DNA of 64,000 nt from Verrucomicrobiaceae bacterium (GCA_028293825.1 JAQGNY010000010.1:301151-365150), one strand, 5' to 3'; shown: positions 46,792-56,134, counted from the stretch's first letter. The notes: generated by a model from the letters alone, not told the origin. Made by a program: numbers and translations.

Positions 46792-47181
46792 CTATTTGTG
46801 ATAGTCAGCTTTAGCGCGTTCTTGGCACGCATCTTTCTCGTTGCCTTTCAACATGTCGCACTTCTCTTTAGCAACTTTATATTGCGCATCCATCTTATCT
46901 TCGGTCGCGTCTTTTTTCGCTTCCATTGTTTTGTGATTTACTTCTGCGTTAGCTTTAGTGCTGGTTTTTGCCGCTTTTGCTTCTTTGATGCATACGTCTT
47001 TGTCGTTGCCGGACATCGTATCGCAATGCGCTTTAGCGGCATCGTAATTCGCATCGGCTTGATCTTTTGCTGCGTTATAAGCGGGATCGGCAGCGTATGC
47101 GCTCATTCCCATCGTTGCACTTAAAAAAAATCCGGCTGCGGTTAACAGAGTTTTTTTGGTATTCATCACTGAGTTTTTCAT
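46792..47181 (-). CDS. Exported Ala/Lys-rich protein with paired Cys motifs
   Basis: 129 residues with a signal peptide ending SAYAAD. The mature protein is helical and rich in Ala, Lys and Asp. It has two copies of a C-x2-motif-GN-x-KD-x-C pattern: HCDTMSGNDKDVCIKEAKA and KCDMLKGNEKDACQERAKA, suggesting two disulfide-closed turns. Such proteins occur widely in beta- and gammaproteobacteria as small hypothetical or cell-envelope proteins; no function is established. GAGGAA eight bases before the ATG fixes the start. Confidence 0.82.
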   Translation of the reverse strand: MKNSVMNTKKTLLTAAGFFLSATMGMSAYAADPAYNAAKDQADANYDAAKAHCDTMSGNDKDVCIKEAKAAKTSTKANAEVNHKTMEAKKDATEDKMDAQYKVAKEKCDMLKGNEKDACQERAKADYHK

Positions 47182-47201
47182 AATGGTGATTCCTCATTCT
47201 A

Positions 47202-47236
47202 TTTTAGTTAGAGCGTACTGTTTTAGTTAGAGCGTA
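47202..47236. repeat. Tandem 16-base direct repeat
   Basis: TTTTAGTTAGAGCGTA occurs at 47202-47217 and again at 47221-47236 (period 19). A partial third copy (ACTTTTAGAGC) follows. It lies between the exported Ala/Lys-rich gene and its candidate promoter. Confidence 0.75.
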
Positions 47237-47309
47237 ACTTTTAGAGCACTGAGTTGTGTACAGCAAAACATTAATGCTTGAGCGTTTCGCTGATCTACAT
47301 AGATCATTT

Positions 47310-47325
47310 TGCCAATATCGTGCCA
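47310..47325 (-). promoter_or_regulatory. Sigma-54 promoter of the Ala/Lys-rich exported protein
   Basis: Minus strand TGGCACGATATTGGCA: a perfect -24 element and a correctly placed GC, with one mismatch in the -12 element. About 130 bases upstream of the start at 47181. Confidence 0.48.
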
Positions 47326-47472
47326 AAGTGATTAAAGCGGAATATACGCAAGATATTCTTTATGAAGCAGCTATAACGTATTTAGCATTGAGTGTTTCTT
47401 ATAGCGTTTCGTTAAAAATAGAGCGGAAATTAATCTAAAATTAATTTCACTGAGATTAGAGGCGTTTTATTT

Positions 47473-48804
47473 TCAATTATTTTTGTAATTTCGAGACGAT
47501 TTAACCCGCTCGCGTCTATTTGAATAAATTTGCATCAGCGGTTTTACCGAAATTCCGTGGACTACAATTGAAGTTGCTACCACTGCCAACGTAACCGATA
47601 CAAATAGCGTTAAAAGCTCGCCAGGTAAATTATGATTTATTGCGAATAATAAGTAGTAAATAGAGCCAATTCCTCTCACGCCAAACCAACAAATCAAACG
47701 ATGCTGCGAACGATCGATTCCCGCGCCAGCAAGTCCGAGCGTTACCGCCAGTGGTCTAATAATTAGTATCAATGCGGGAATTAAAATTAGTACATGCCGG
47801 TTGAGGTCAATAAATGGAATCAGAGCACCCACTAAAATTACTACGGTTACCTCCGCAATCCGCTCAAGCTGCTCATTAAATCCCAGCACCGCGCGCATCA
47901 TCAGCGGTCCCGCGTGCTCAGGATTTGTAGCTAATTCTTCAAGCTTTTCTAATTCATAAGAGGGTAAGCGCGGCGACTGTTCGCCGAGGCGAGTGGCGCG
48001 AGTCATCGCCAGCGCTGCGGCAAATACGGCGAGAAAAGTCGATGCGTTTAGCAATAGAGCACCGCCATAGGCTAGCGCGATAAGTCCCAGTACCAGAAAC
48101 TCATCCAGCCCCACCGCTTCTTTTTGCTCGGTGCGCAGATACATAACGAGTCGGCCTACTACGGCGCCGCATGCGGCACCTACGCATAGGCCGATGCCGA
48201 TACTCCAGACAAAATCTACTGCAAACCAATACCATATATTGATACCTGCCTGCGGTTGCAGCAGGCCAAGCCCTAATACGACGAATGGAAAGGCAGAGCC
48301 ATCATTAAGTCCACTTTCGCCGGTTAAGCTAAAGCGCAATTTATCGCCATCACGTACATTTTCAACTTGCACATCAGATGCAAGCACTGGATCGGTGGGG
48401 GCGAGAATTGCACCTAATAAAATCGCTGCTCCTATGTTCAATCGCAAGAGCACGCCGATCCCTGCAATCAGCGCAATCGTCACCAGCATGCTGGGAATTG
48501 CTAAACGCAACGATAAGCGCCAACGGGGATCACTTAGAGGCAGGCGCAATTTTAAGCCGGCGGAAAATAGAGAGATTAATAGCGCAATTTCGGCGATGCG
48601 TTCGAGGATCAACGAATGCTCGTATGGATTAGGGCTAAATAGTTGCATTCCACCGTGACTGATGGCGTAACCCACCACCAGATAAATCATCGCGCCGCTT
48701 AACGGCATGCGTTTTACCAGCGAATTGGAAAATGCCATAACCACTAACAGCACACCAATTAATAGCGCCCAAATGGCTATTTGAAAATTGTCAGATTCGA
48801 ACAT
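47473..48804 (-). CDS. Cation:proton antiporter, CPA1 (NhaP-like)
   Basis: 443 residues with about 12 hydrophobic segments. The Na+/H+ exchanger core is seen in GAILAPTDPVLASDVQV (TDP motif of the discontinuous helix) and SLTGESGLNDGSAFPFVVLG, with the ion-binding Glu and ND; these are signatures of the CPA1 family. It exchanges Na+ or K+ for protons across the inner membrane. The C-terminal soluble domain is short. Upstream is only a weak sigma-54-like match (48857-48872). Confidence 0.9.
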   Translation of the reverse strand: MFESDNFQIAIWALLIGVLLVVMAFSNSLVKRMPLSGAMIYLVVGYAISHGGMQLFSPNPYEHSLILERIAEIALLISLFSAGLKLRLPLSDPRWRLSLRLAIPSMLVTIALIAGIGVLLRLNIGAAILLGAILAPTDPVLASDVQVENVRDGDKLRFSLTGESGLNDGSAFPFVVLGLGLLQPQAGINIWYWFAVDFVWSIGIGLCVGAACGAVVGRLVMYLRTEQKEAVGLDEFLVLGLIALAYGGALLLNASTFLAVFAAALAMTRATRLGEQSPRLPSYELEKLEELATNPEHAGPLMMRAVLGFNEQLERIAEVTVVILVGALIPFIDLNRHVLILIPALILIIRPLAVTLGLAGAGIDRSQHRLICWFGVRGIGSIYYLLFAINHNLPGELLTLFVSVTLAVVATSIVVHGISVKPLMQIYSNRRERVKSSRNYKNN

Positions 48805-48856
48805 TTATTAGATTTCCCACTATTTTGTTATTTATGCGCTTTCACGGTTAATAGGC

Positions 48857-48872
48857 TGCAATAACGACACCG
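48857..48872 (-). promoter_or_regulatory. Weak sigma-54-like promoter of the antiporter gene
   Basis: Minus strand CGGTGTCGTTATTGCA: GG and TTGCA at exact spacing, but three mismatches in the -24 element. Confidence 0.22.
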
Positions 48873-48891
48873 AAACCTCGCGAAAAACGGC

Positions 48892-48907
48892 TGGCACATG
48901 ATTTGCT
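48892..48907 (+). promoter_or_regulatory. Sigma-54 (-24/-12) promoter of the BON-domain gene
   Basis: TGGCACATGATTTGCT matches TGGCACG-N4-TTGCW at every position but the G at 7. It is the best match in the window. The transcript would begin near 48918, leaving a leader of about 160 bases. Confidence 0.8.
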
Positions 48908-48934
48908 CAATTATCAATAGATAACGACGCCAGC

Positions 48935-48975
48935 GAATTTGTAAATTGTTTTCACATCGAATTTGCAAATTTGTT
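48935..48975 (+). repeat. Two direct repeats in the BON-gene leader
   Basis: GAATTTGTAAATTGTT (48935-48950) and GAATTTGCAAATTTGTT (48959-48975) are near copies 24 bases apart; each core (AATTTGCAAATT) is palindromic. Confidence 0.5.
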
Positions 48976-49081
48976 GAATGGCAAAAAGTTTGAAAGATAA
49001 ATTGTCACACTGCCAGCGCGTATCTTTTCACACTTAATCATTGCAACACGTCATAGATCATCAATGACTTAGGAGTTCGCC

Positions 49082-50161
49082 ATGAGCAATTACGAATCGC
49101 AATACCGGCAATCGAATCTTTCCAATAACAGAGATCGCAGCTTTCGTTCGCTAGACGATTCATTTACCAACAACGATCCCTATCGGCAAGACAGCTACGA
49201 TTTGGATGCGGAGGGCTCGTGGCGCGACAGTCGTCCCGCGCGGCATGAGCAGGATTATCGCCGTGAGGGCAGAGCAAACGATCCTTATGCTAATCGCAGC
49301 GGCGCCTATGGGCTCGATAGCCGTCCCAATAGATCCCCTTATGGCCGATTATCTTCAGAGCTATCGTCGCCACAGATTTTTCGCGACGAAGAGCGCTATG
49401 GGCAGCGCGAATATTTACATCAAGGCGGCGGCTTTGTGCAGGGCGAGCATCATCCCGATTATTTACAACCGGGCCTGCGTGATCGCTATCTCGATAACGT
49501 AAATGACTACGATAACGCGCCGAGCCACGATGACTATCGCGATTACACTGCAGTGAGTTCACCCCAGTCTAACGAGCGCGCCTCGAATTACGCTGGCGGT
49601 CGGCCCGGTTATCAGCAGCGCCGATTTACTCAGTCGGCTGGCAATTTGAGAACGTCTTACGGCGAATCAAATTATCGAGACCAACCACATCCCGGCGATA
49701 GAGGATTTCACAGCGAGGATTACAGTGGCGGTGGATGGTACAGCTTAAATGAAGGTCAGCAGAGTTATCGCGGTCGTGCTCCGAAAGGTTATGAACGATC
49801 TGACGAGCGAGTGCGTGAGGATATTTGCGAGCAATTAAGTCGTGATCATCACATCGATGCGTCAGAAATTATTGTGACAGTGAAAGCCGGCGTAGCTACG
49901 CTCGAAGGAACAACCGCAGATCGTCGCCAAAAACATCGCGCAGAGGATATTGCCGATGCCTGCAGTGGCGTTAAGGATGTGCAGAATCGGATAAATGTAC
50001 TGCGGCAAGCAAGCAATGGTTTCAATGAGGCCGGCGCGATTAACTCGCCCCAACGTGGCTATCAAGCGACTGGAGAAAACCGCGAAACTGGATCGAAAGA
50101 AAATACCACTAAAGATGTTTCACAAAAAGATCCGACAACTACGAATGTGACTCGTCAGTAG
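49082..50161 (+). CDS. BON-domain protein with long disordered N-terminal part
   Basis: 359 residues. Residues about 1-230 are polar and Tyr/Arg/Asp-rich with no fold recognised; a BON domain follows at about 238-310 (ERVREDICEQLSRDHHID, VKAGVATLEGTTADRRQKH). The tail is Thr/Lys-rich. BON domains are usually in exported phospholipid-binding proteins, but there is no signal peptide here, so a cytoplasmic role is likely. TTAGGAG precedes the ATG. It has the best sigma-54 promoter of the window. Confidence 0.85.
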   Translation: MSNYESQYRQSNLSNNRDRSFRSLDDSFTNNDPYRQDSYDLDAEGSWRDSRPARHEQDYRREGRANDPYANRSGAYGLDSRPNRSPYGRLSSELSSPQIFRDEERYGQREYLHQGGGFVQGEHHPDYLQPGLRDRYLDNVNDYDNAPSHDDYRDYTAVSSPQSNERASNYAGGRPGYQQRRFTQSAGNLRTSYGESNYRDQPHPGDRGFHSEDYSGGGWYSLNEGQQSYRGRAPKGYERSDERVREDICEQLSRDHHIDASEIIVTVKAGVATLEGTTADRRQKHRAEDIADACSGVKDVQNRINVLRQASNGFNEAGAINSPQRGYQATGENRETGSKENTTKDVSQKDPTTTNVTRQ

Positions 50162-50180
50162 CAATTCCAAGGATAGACAG

Positions 50181-50206
50181 GCGCACAAGGAGGTGCGCAT
50201 TTTTTT
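50181..50206 (+). terminator. Terminator after the BON-domain gene
   Basis: GCGCAC-AAGGAG-GTGCGC (50181-50198) followed by ATTTTTTT. Confidence 0.88.
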
Positions 50207-50285
50207 GCCTTTATTTTAGGCCTAATAGTTTTAGGCGCGGTGAGTAAAAAAAATCAAAAAATTAAAGTTAATGGGGAAGAATAAA

Positions 50286-50528
50286 ATGAATGGGATTAAT
50301 TGGCTCGACTTACTGCAGTGGCCCGCATTTGTAGTTACGGTAATCGCGGCTTGGTTGGTTTCTGTCGATTCAAAAAAGAAGCGCGAAGTAGGATTCTTAG
50401 TTTTTATCATCAGTAATTTTTTATGGGTAGCATGGGGCGTTCCGTCGCATGCCTATGCATTGGTTGCTTTGCAAACCTGTCTTGCCGTGAGTAACGTCCA
50501 CGGCATCATAAAAAATCGAAGAAATTAA
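50286..50528 (+). CDS. Small membrane protein (80 aa)
   Basis: Two to three hydrophobic segments (WPAFVVTVIAAWLVSV, VGFLVFIISNFLWVAWGV, ALVALQTCLAVSNV), SKKKRE in the cytoplasmic loop and a Lys/Arg/Asn tail. The family was not identified; the NFLWVAWG and LAVSNVHGI segments recall small membrane proteins related to PQ-loop/YgjV-type proteins. The ATG at 50286, with GGGGAAGA eight bases upstream, is preferred to that at 50271. Confidence 0.65.
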   Translation: MNGINWLDLLQWPAFVVTVIAAWLVSVDSKKKREVGFLVFIISNFLWVAWGVPSHAYALVALQTCLAVSNVHGIIKNRRN

Positions 50529-50534
50529 ATTCGA

Positions 50535-51611
50535 TTATTGGGTGACAATGACTTCGTGAATCCACTGCAATTTTTTCTGTACGGAATTATTTAATACGAA
50601 GGGATAGGGGTCTGGCATACCCATGCTGCGATTAAGCGCATTGATCCCCACCGCTAAGCGCATCCAATCCTTTAGCAAAATATCAATCGTATTTGTATCA
50701 CGCTGCTCGGTCGGCAATCCAACAGATGGAATAGATGTGCCGAGCGCAAGCTCGAACGCTTGCGATGTTTCGAGCGTATCCAGCATGTGCATGTAATGCG
50801 CCCAACACTCGGCCCAATCTTCCCATGGATGCATCGACGCATAGGGGCTGATGAAATTGTCCGCCCAATCCGCCGGGGCACCGTTATTGTAATGCCGCTC
50901 TAAAGCTTCATCGTAATCGAGTGTTTCGTCACCGAAATGTTCACGAAATTTCGGCAGCAATGCCGGATTATTTTCGATTAGGCGAAACCAATAGTAATGG
51001 CCTATCTCGTGACGAAAGTGTCCGAGTAATGTGCGATAGGCTTCGCCTAATTTAATGCGAATGCGAGTTCGGGCTACGTCATCGGCTTCGGCGAGGTTAA
51101 TAGTGATTTCACCATCATTGTGACCGGTGAAAACGGGCGCCTGACCATCCAGCGGTTCGGTAAATTCCGAAACTGGTTCGCGGTCGGTCATAAAACGAAA
51201 CAGTAAGCCCAGCTCAGCATCTTCATGTTTGCTGGTCAGCGGAAGATTTAAGCTAAGTGTGCTGTATAGCGCATGCCGTTTGGCGCTCTCGATATTGCGC
51301 CAATATTCGATATTTTGCGGCTGACTTAAATCGGGTATGACGTCGTTTAAACGACAGGCACGACATAGCGTATTTTGATCATCGGCGGGAACCATCCAAT
51401 TGCACACTTGGTGCTCGACGTAATTTTCGCACTGGCGATATTCGGTTTCAGCTTGTGCACTTTTCCAAAAACCCGATTCTTTGCCAGGATCGAAAGACTG
51501 CATCGTTCCCAAATCCGGACAATAGCCGACTAGTCGACCGCAACTATTGCAGATGACACTTTCAAAAAATAAATGATTTTGTTTCGGGCAATCGCAGGTA
51601 AATATTTTCAT
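50535..51611 (-). CDS. Putative zinc metallopeptidase with N-terminal zinc ribbon
   Basis: 358 residues. Four-Cys zinc ribbon pairs are at the start (FTCDCPKQN, VICNSCGRLVGYC) and again at QVCNWMVPADDQNTLCRACR. The central HExxH motif is in FRHEIGHYYWF, and a third ligand may be the Glu/His in HPWEDWAECWAHYMHMLDT. This is the Peptidase_Mx-like (DUF2248) arrangement; substrate unknown. No signal peptide. A nearly perfect -24/-12 match is 73 bases upstream. ATG 51611 chosen over the codon at 51626. Confidence 0.85.
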   Translation of the reverse strand: MKIFTCDCPKQNHLFFESVICNSCGRLVGYCPDLGTMQSFDPGKESGFWKSAQAETEYRQCENYVEHQVCNWMVPADDQNTLCRACRLNDVIPDLSQPQNIEYWRNIESAKRHALYSTLSLNLPLTSKHEDAELGLLFRFMTDREPVSEFTEPLDGQAPVFTGHNDGEITINLAEADDVARTRIRIKLGEAYRTLLGHFRHEIGHYYWFRLIENNPALLPKFREHFGDETLDYDEALERHYNNGAPADWADNFISPYASMHPWEDWAECWAHYMHMLDTLETSQAFELALGTSIPSVGLPTEQRDTNTIDILLKDWMRLAVGINALNRSMGMPDPYPFVLNNSVQKKLQWIHEVIVTQ

Positions 51612-51683
51612 CGGCGCTCTTCGCAATACGGCAAGTTAACAAAGGATTAGAGCCAAGCCGGGGCTAGGACTGCGGATAAGAAA

Positions 51684-51699
51684 AGCAATTAGTAGGCCA
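51684..51699 (-). promoter_or_regulatory. Sigma-54 promoter of the metallopeptidase gene
   Basis: Minus strand TGGCCTACTAATTGCT differs from TGGCAY only at position 5, with TTGCT perfect and exact spacing. Confidence 0.57.
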
Positions 51700-51733
51700 A
51701 TCAGATTTACATAAATAACTGGCTAGTTTCCGC

Positions 51734-53848
51734 TTAACTGCGCATTTCTATATTCATCACGTTATCGCTGCGTGGACGCAGCATGCGGGAAATTTCATGT
51801 GCCGGAAGGGCGGCGGAATAAAAAAATCCTTGCGCTTCATCGCAGCCATGCGAGCGTAGGAAAATTTCCTGCTCGATATTTTCGATGCCTTCCGCGACAG
51901 AAATTAGCTCAAGTTTATTGGCCATCGCGATAATGGCTTTGGCGATGGCTACATCTTCAGCGCTGAACGGGATTTCTCGAATAAATTGGCGATCAATTTT
52001 GACACGTTTTATCGGCAGCCGTTTTAACGTATTGATGCTGGAATAACCGGTGCCGAAGTTATCAATGGCGAGATTTAATCCCAGCATTTTTATTTTATCA
52101 AATAGCTCATCGCGCGCGTTTTCGTTATGCAACGTCGCTTCGGTAATTTCTAGTTCAATTAATTTGGGCGCGATGTTGAATTCGATTAAGCAGTCTTCAA
52201 GTGTTGACATAAACTTTTTATCGAACAATTGCGCTGCAGATATATTGATTGCCATGCGCAGCGGTTTTAATCCCAGCTTCTGCCATTCACGTAATTGCGC
52301 GCATGCGGTGCGTAATATCCATTCACTCAGATACACCATGCACTCGCCGGCCTCGGCCAACGGAATAATTTGTTCGGCGCTCAGCAAACCTTTGTCCGGA
52401 TGTTGCCAGCGTAAAAGTGCTTCCACGCCGACGATGTCGCCGTTATGCATCGCGACCAACGGTTGGTAATGCAGCTCCAGTTGTTTTTGCTCGAGAGCGT
52501 TATGCAATTGTCGTTCGAATGCAGCGCGTTGCGCGGCGCTGTTCGTCATGCGCGGAGTAAAAAAAGCATAAGTACAGCGGCCGCGCGATTTCGCGTGATA
52601 CATGGCAGTATCCGCCGCCCGAATTAAATGATCGGGATTGGTGCCGGCTTCCGGAAATAAACTAATGCCAATGCTGGCAGAGCTGCTAATTTCGGTATCG
52701 GTATGCGTTGACGTAAATGGCTGCGACAAAGCGTTAAGCATTTTACTGGCGATGCCCGACACCGTTTTTATGTCGTCGATGTCGTCCAAAATCACCAGGA
52801 ATTCATCGCCACCCAAACGCGCAACGGTATCGACACTACGCACGCACGTCTGCATGCGGGTCGCCACCGTCAACAGTAATTCGTCACCGACGTTGTGGCC
52901 GAGCGTATCGTTAATGCGTTTGAAATTATCGAGGTCGATAAAAAATACCGCCATACGCGAACGCCGGCGTTTGGCCTGTTCGATGGCATGACGCAAACGA
53001 TCCATTGCCAATTGCCGGTTTGGCAACCCAGTCAGTGGATCGTGATGGGCCATGCGATATAACTTGTCCTCGGCCATGCGCACGGAGGTCAAATCCGAAA
53101 TCAATACGACATAATTATTCGGGTGCCCGTCTGCATTCGATGGCGCTTTCGCGTTTTGCACGCCGGCAATTGTTACGTTGGCTGGGAATAGACTGCCGTC
53201 TTTTTTCTTCACGTCGATGTGGCTGGACCAACGCACATTGGTGAGGTCGCTATCGATCTGCTCGAACAGATCGGTGCTCAACACATCGGCATTGAGAAAA
53301 AATGGCTGGATTCCGGTTACCTCATGCTTTTGGTAGCCGGTAATTTCAGTAAAGCGTTCATTGATGGTCGTGATATTTTTTGCGGTATCTAAAATCAGGA
53401 TGCTGTCTTGCGTAGCTTCAAATACCAATGCCGCTTCGCGCAGGCGCTCTTCGCTGTCGCGCAAGGCGCGGTCTGTTTCCAACCGCTCCAGCAACATTTG
53501 TACGGTGGCGTTCAGAGTTTGTTCGCTGTAGGGTTTTACCAAGTAGCCGTATGGCTTGGTTTTGCGCGCGCGGGTCAAGGTGTCTTCGTCAGTGGCGCCG
53601 CTGAGATAAATTATTGGCGTGGGGCGGATGGACGCAATTTGCGTCGCGGCCTCGATACCATCCAAATCGCCGTCCAGCCCGATATCCATCAGAATTAGGT
53701 CCGGTTGCAACAACCGGGTTTTCTCGATTGCGTCTTCGCCGGTAGTAACCCGATCGCAAATTTCAAAACCCATTTTCAGCAGTTCGCGGCGCAGATGGCG
53801 CGCATTGAAGTCGTCGTTTTCAACAATCAGAACCTTTGCCGTTGTCAC
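51734..53848 (-). CDS. REC-PAS-GGDEF-EAL cyclic-di-GMP signalling protein
   Basis: 704 residues, cytoplasmic. Receiver (about 5-118) with VENDD pocket, phospho-Asp in LILMDIGLDG and Lys in GYLVKPY; PAS (about 135-255); GGDEF domain about 270-435 with intact LGGDEFLVILDD; EAL domain about 440-690 with intact EALLRWQHP, ITEATLH and DNFGTGYSS motifs. Both activities may be present, so net c-di-GMP making or breaking cannot be told. The kinase that feeds it is unknown. Confidence 0.94.
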   Translation of the reverse strand: MTTAKVLIVENDDFNARHLRRELLKMGFEICDRVTTGEDAIEKTRLLQPDLILMDIGLDGDLDGIEAATQIASIRPTPIIYLSGATDEDTLTRARKTKPYGYLVKPYSEQTLNATVQMLLERLETDRALRDSEERLREAALVFEATQDSILILDTAKNITTINERFTEITGYQKHEVTGIQPFFLNADVLSTDLFEQIDSDLTNVRWSSHIDVKKKDGSLFPANVTIAGVQNAKAPSNADGHPNNYVVLISDLTSVRMAEDKLYRMAHHDPLTGLPNRQLAMDRLRHAIEQAKRRRSRMAVFFIDLDNFKRINDTLGHNVGDELLLTVATRMQTCVRSVDTVARLGGDEFLVILDDIDDIKTVSGIASKMLNALSQPFTSTHTDTEISSSASIGISLFPEAGTNPDHLIRAADTAMYHAKSRGRCTYAFFTPRMTNSAAQRAAFERQLHNALEQKQLELHYQPLVAMHNGDIVGVEALLRWQHPDKGLLSAEQIIPLAEAGECMVYLSEWILRTACAQLREWQKLGLKPLRMAINISAAQLFDKKFMSTLEDCLIEFNIAPKLIELEITEATLHNENARDELFDKIKMLGLNLAIDNFGTGYSSINTLKRLPIKRVKIDRQFIREIPFSAEDVAIAKAIIAMANKLELISVAEGIENIEQEIFLRSHGCDEAQGFFYSAALPAHEISRMLRPRSDNVMNIEMRS

Positions 53849-53927
53849 GGTTATTCAACTCGCTGCTTAAAAAATAAGAGATTATTTAGAGCGCGCGCCG
53901 GGCTGACACGTTCCCTTGATGCTAAAA

Positions 53928-53943
53928 GGCAATATCTACACCA
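53928..53943 (-). promoter_or_regulatory. Weak sigma-54-like promoter of the GGDEF-EAL gene
   Basis: Minus strand TGGTGTAGATATTGCC: GG and TTGC at exact spacing, C4, A5 and the last base differ. Confidence 0.22.
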
Positions 53944-54071
53944 TATTGCGCCCTGATTTGCCAATCAATGCCGAGGTTTTATTGAAAGTGAGAAGGGTGC
54001 AACACAAACTGCAATTGTTAGACCTTATTGCGGCGTATAGCGGATAAAGCCTAGAGCCGGCTGAGACCGAT

Positions 54072-54106
54072 AAACCGGCGCGCAAGCAATGCTTACAAGC
54101 CGGTTT
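54072..54106 (-). terminator. Possible terminator of the AsmA gene
   Basis: AAACCGGC (54072-54079) pairs with GCCGGTTT (54099-54106), with a nested AAGC/GCTT pair inside. It lies 34 bases past the end of the AsmA gene in its direction of transcription; only a short T run follows. Confidence 0.45.
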
Positions 54107-54139
54107 GCACAATTTGCGCTGTGAATGGCGGGTTTGGTA

Positions 54140-56134
54140 TCAGCGCGCGGAGACCGCCTTTACTTTAGCGGTGGACAATAATTGCACACAGCCGTTCTCC
54201 GGCGGCAATCCTTCCCCGGGGTTTGATGAGCTATCGCCCGTGCCCGTGCTAACCAGCGGGACTAATGCAGCTGGCCAAGCCACAACCCCAAGTGCAATAG
54301 CACCGCCCCCACGCAATGCCACAACGCCCTTATCAATGCTGACCTCAGGCTTCTTAAATGTGCCATTTACGTAAAGTGGCGCGCGCAGCGACAGTATTCT
54401 AAAACTCTTCGATTCCGGCTTCACTGTAAGGCCCAATTTTTCGTCGGCTAAATTAATATTGCCGTCGACATTAACTAATGCGGCATCCGTGTCGACAATA
54501 AATCCCTGCGTTTGCATGAGTCCTTTATCGACCTTGAAATTTGCTGCGGCGCAGTTGAGGTTAATTTGTTTGTCGCCAAATAATTTTGTCATCACAACGT
54601 TCGCGATATTAAGGCCGGCGGCTTCCAGAATAAATTTGCTGACGGTGCCGCGATCAACAAATAGTTTTACTTCCCCATCGGATGAGCCCAGCAGCGCCGC
54701 AATTGAATTACCGGTAGCGGCCAAAGCGGCAGAGCCATTAACCTCCCCCAGGCTTGCCTGCATTGATTCGGTGGTTGGAAAAAGCTCTTTAAGCTTTAAA
54801 TGACGCGGCGTAATTTTAATATCCGCGACCATCGGTTGCTTATTGCCATCGAGGGTAATCGTTGACGTGAGCTCACCTCCCGCCATGCCGAAATTCAACG
54901 GAATCAATTTGAGAACGCCGTCCTTCAAATCAACCACCGCATGCAAGTTATCGATGGGTAATGCTTCTTGGCGAATGATTTTTTTACCGTCAAATTGCAC
55001 ATGCGCGTCGATGCTGTTCCAGCGGTCAGTTTTGAAGGGTTCTACGGGCAATGCTTTATCGGCGGGCTGTTCTATGGAGGCGGCGCGACGGCTTTTATTG
55101 GCATTCGAATCGGCGCCAATCAGCGGCGCCAAATCTGCAAAATCCAGCGATTTCGATATCAGCTCAGCGGTAAGCAGTGCTCGCTGCGGACGTGCTTCGT
55201 AAACAATATTGCCTTGCAGGTCGCTATTGCCGACGGTGCCACTGAATTTTTCATACCGCCACTTGCCGCCAAATTCATTTAGCGTTCCGATTAAATGACC
55301 TTGCGTGGCAAAGGCGGACGTTTCCGGCAAAACAATATTGGTTAATGGGTAAAGCTGCGCCATGCTCGAACCGCTCAATTTTAAATTCACATCGAGCTCA
55401 GCCAATTGGCTGGGATTACTTAACGTACCGACCGCGCTAATATGGGTGCTGCCCACATCCAAATAAAACTCAATCGGGTAGGGCGTCTTTTTATCTTGTA
55501 ACGCCAATAAAGACCCAGCACTGCCGTGACTTTTCAATTCCGCTTTATTCATCGTGCCTGTGGCAGTCCAGCGAATACCTTGCGCATAACTATCGGCATC
55601 GGCCTGAAGCGTCAATTGCCTTTGCGCATCATCCAATTGCAAAGAGCTTTTATGGATGCGCAAAACGCCAGGCGCAAATCGCCATTTAGACGGCTCCGCA
55701 TCGTCTTTACCGAAGGTCCAATTATTGTTGCCGTTTTGGCGACGCTCTAACGCGATATGTGCATCCTCCACATCGATTAACGGCAATATCACCGCATGAC
55801 GAAATAACGGCAAAGGATCAATTACAAAGGTGATGTGGCGGATTTCACCAAGCTTTTTACTGTGTGTCCAATCCGGATTTCCGATGATAATTTCACCGGC
55901 AGATATTTGCGGTCTTGGTAGCCACCAGTGCAAAATTTCTACACTGCGAACCCAGTGCAATGTTAAATCGCCGTTGATGGAAAAAGGTCTATCAATTGCG
56001 GCAGTAACCGTGCGATTGATCCAGGGGCGAGCTGGATTCCAGTTGGAAAATGACCCTGCAATAACAATCAAAATTAGAAATCCGGCGACAACTGCTCCAC
56101 CAATAATGCCAATACGCTGTGTTGTTTTTTTCAT
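54140..56134 (-). CDS. AsmA-family envelope protein
   Basis: 664 residues. One N-terminal transmembrane segment (IGIIGGAVVAGFLILIVIAGSF), then a long beta-rich periplasmic part with AsmA signatures: LTLHWVRSVEILHWWLPRPQISAGEI, PDWTHSKKLGEIRHITFVIDPLPL and the C-terminal AsmA_2-like segment GNINLADEKLGLTVKPESKSFRI. AsmA relatives are bridge-like proteins thought to move phospholipids between membranes. The last residues (PPENGCVQLLS) carry a Cys of unknown role. Confidence 0.9.
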   Translation of the reverse strand: MKKTTQRIGIIGGAVVAGFLILIVIAGSFSNWNPARPWINRTVTAAIDRPFSINGDLTLHWVRSVEILHWWLPRPQISAGEIIIGNPDWTHSKKLGEIRHITFVIDPLPLFRHAVILPLIDVEDAHIALERRQNGNNNWTFGKDDAEPSKWRFAPGVLRIHKSSLQLDDAQRQLTLQADADSYAQGIRWTATGTMNKAELKSHGSAGSLLALQDKKTPYPIEFYLDVGSTHISAVGTLSNPSQLAELDVNLKLSGSSMAQLYPLTNIVLPETSAFATQGHLIGTLNEFGGKWRYEKFSGTVGNSDLQGNIVYEARPQRALLTAELISKSLDFADLAPLIGADSNANKSRRAASIEQPADKALPVEPFKTDRWNSIDAHVQFDGKKIIRQEALPIDNLHAVVDLKDGVLKLIPLNFGMAGGELTSTITLDGNKQPMVADIKITPRHLKLKELFPTTESMQASLGEVNGSAALAATGNSIAALLGSSDGEVKLFVDRGTVSKFILEAAGLNIANVVMTKLFGDKQINLNCAAANFKVDKGLMQTQGFIVDTDAALVNVDGNINLADEKLGLTVKPESKSFRILSLRAPLYVNGTFKKPEVSIDKGVVALRGGGAIALGVVAWPAALVPLVSTGTGDSSSNPGEGLPPENGCVQLLSTAKVKAVSAR

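Noticed and set aside
47256-47438. 60-residue plus-strand frame
   Set aside because: It lies across a candidate minus-strand promoter and has no recognisable features.
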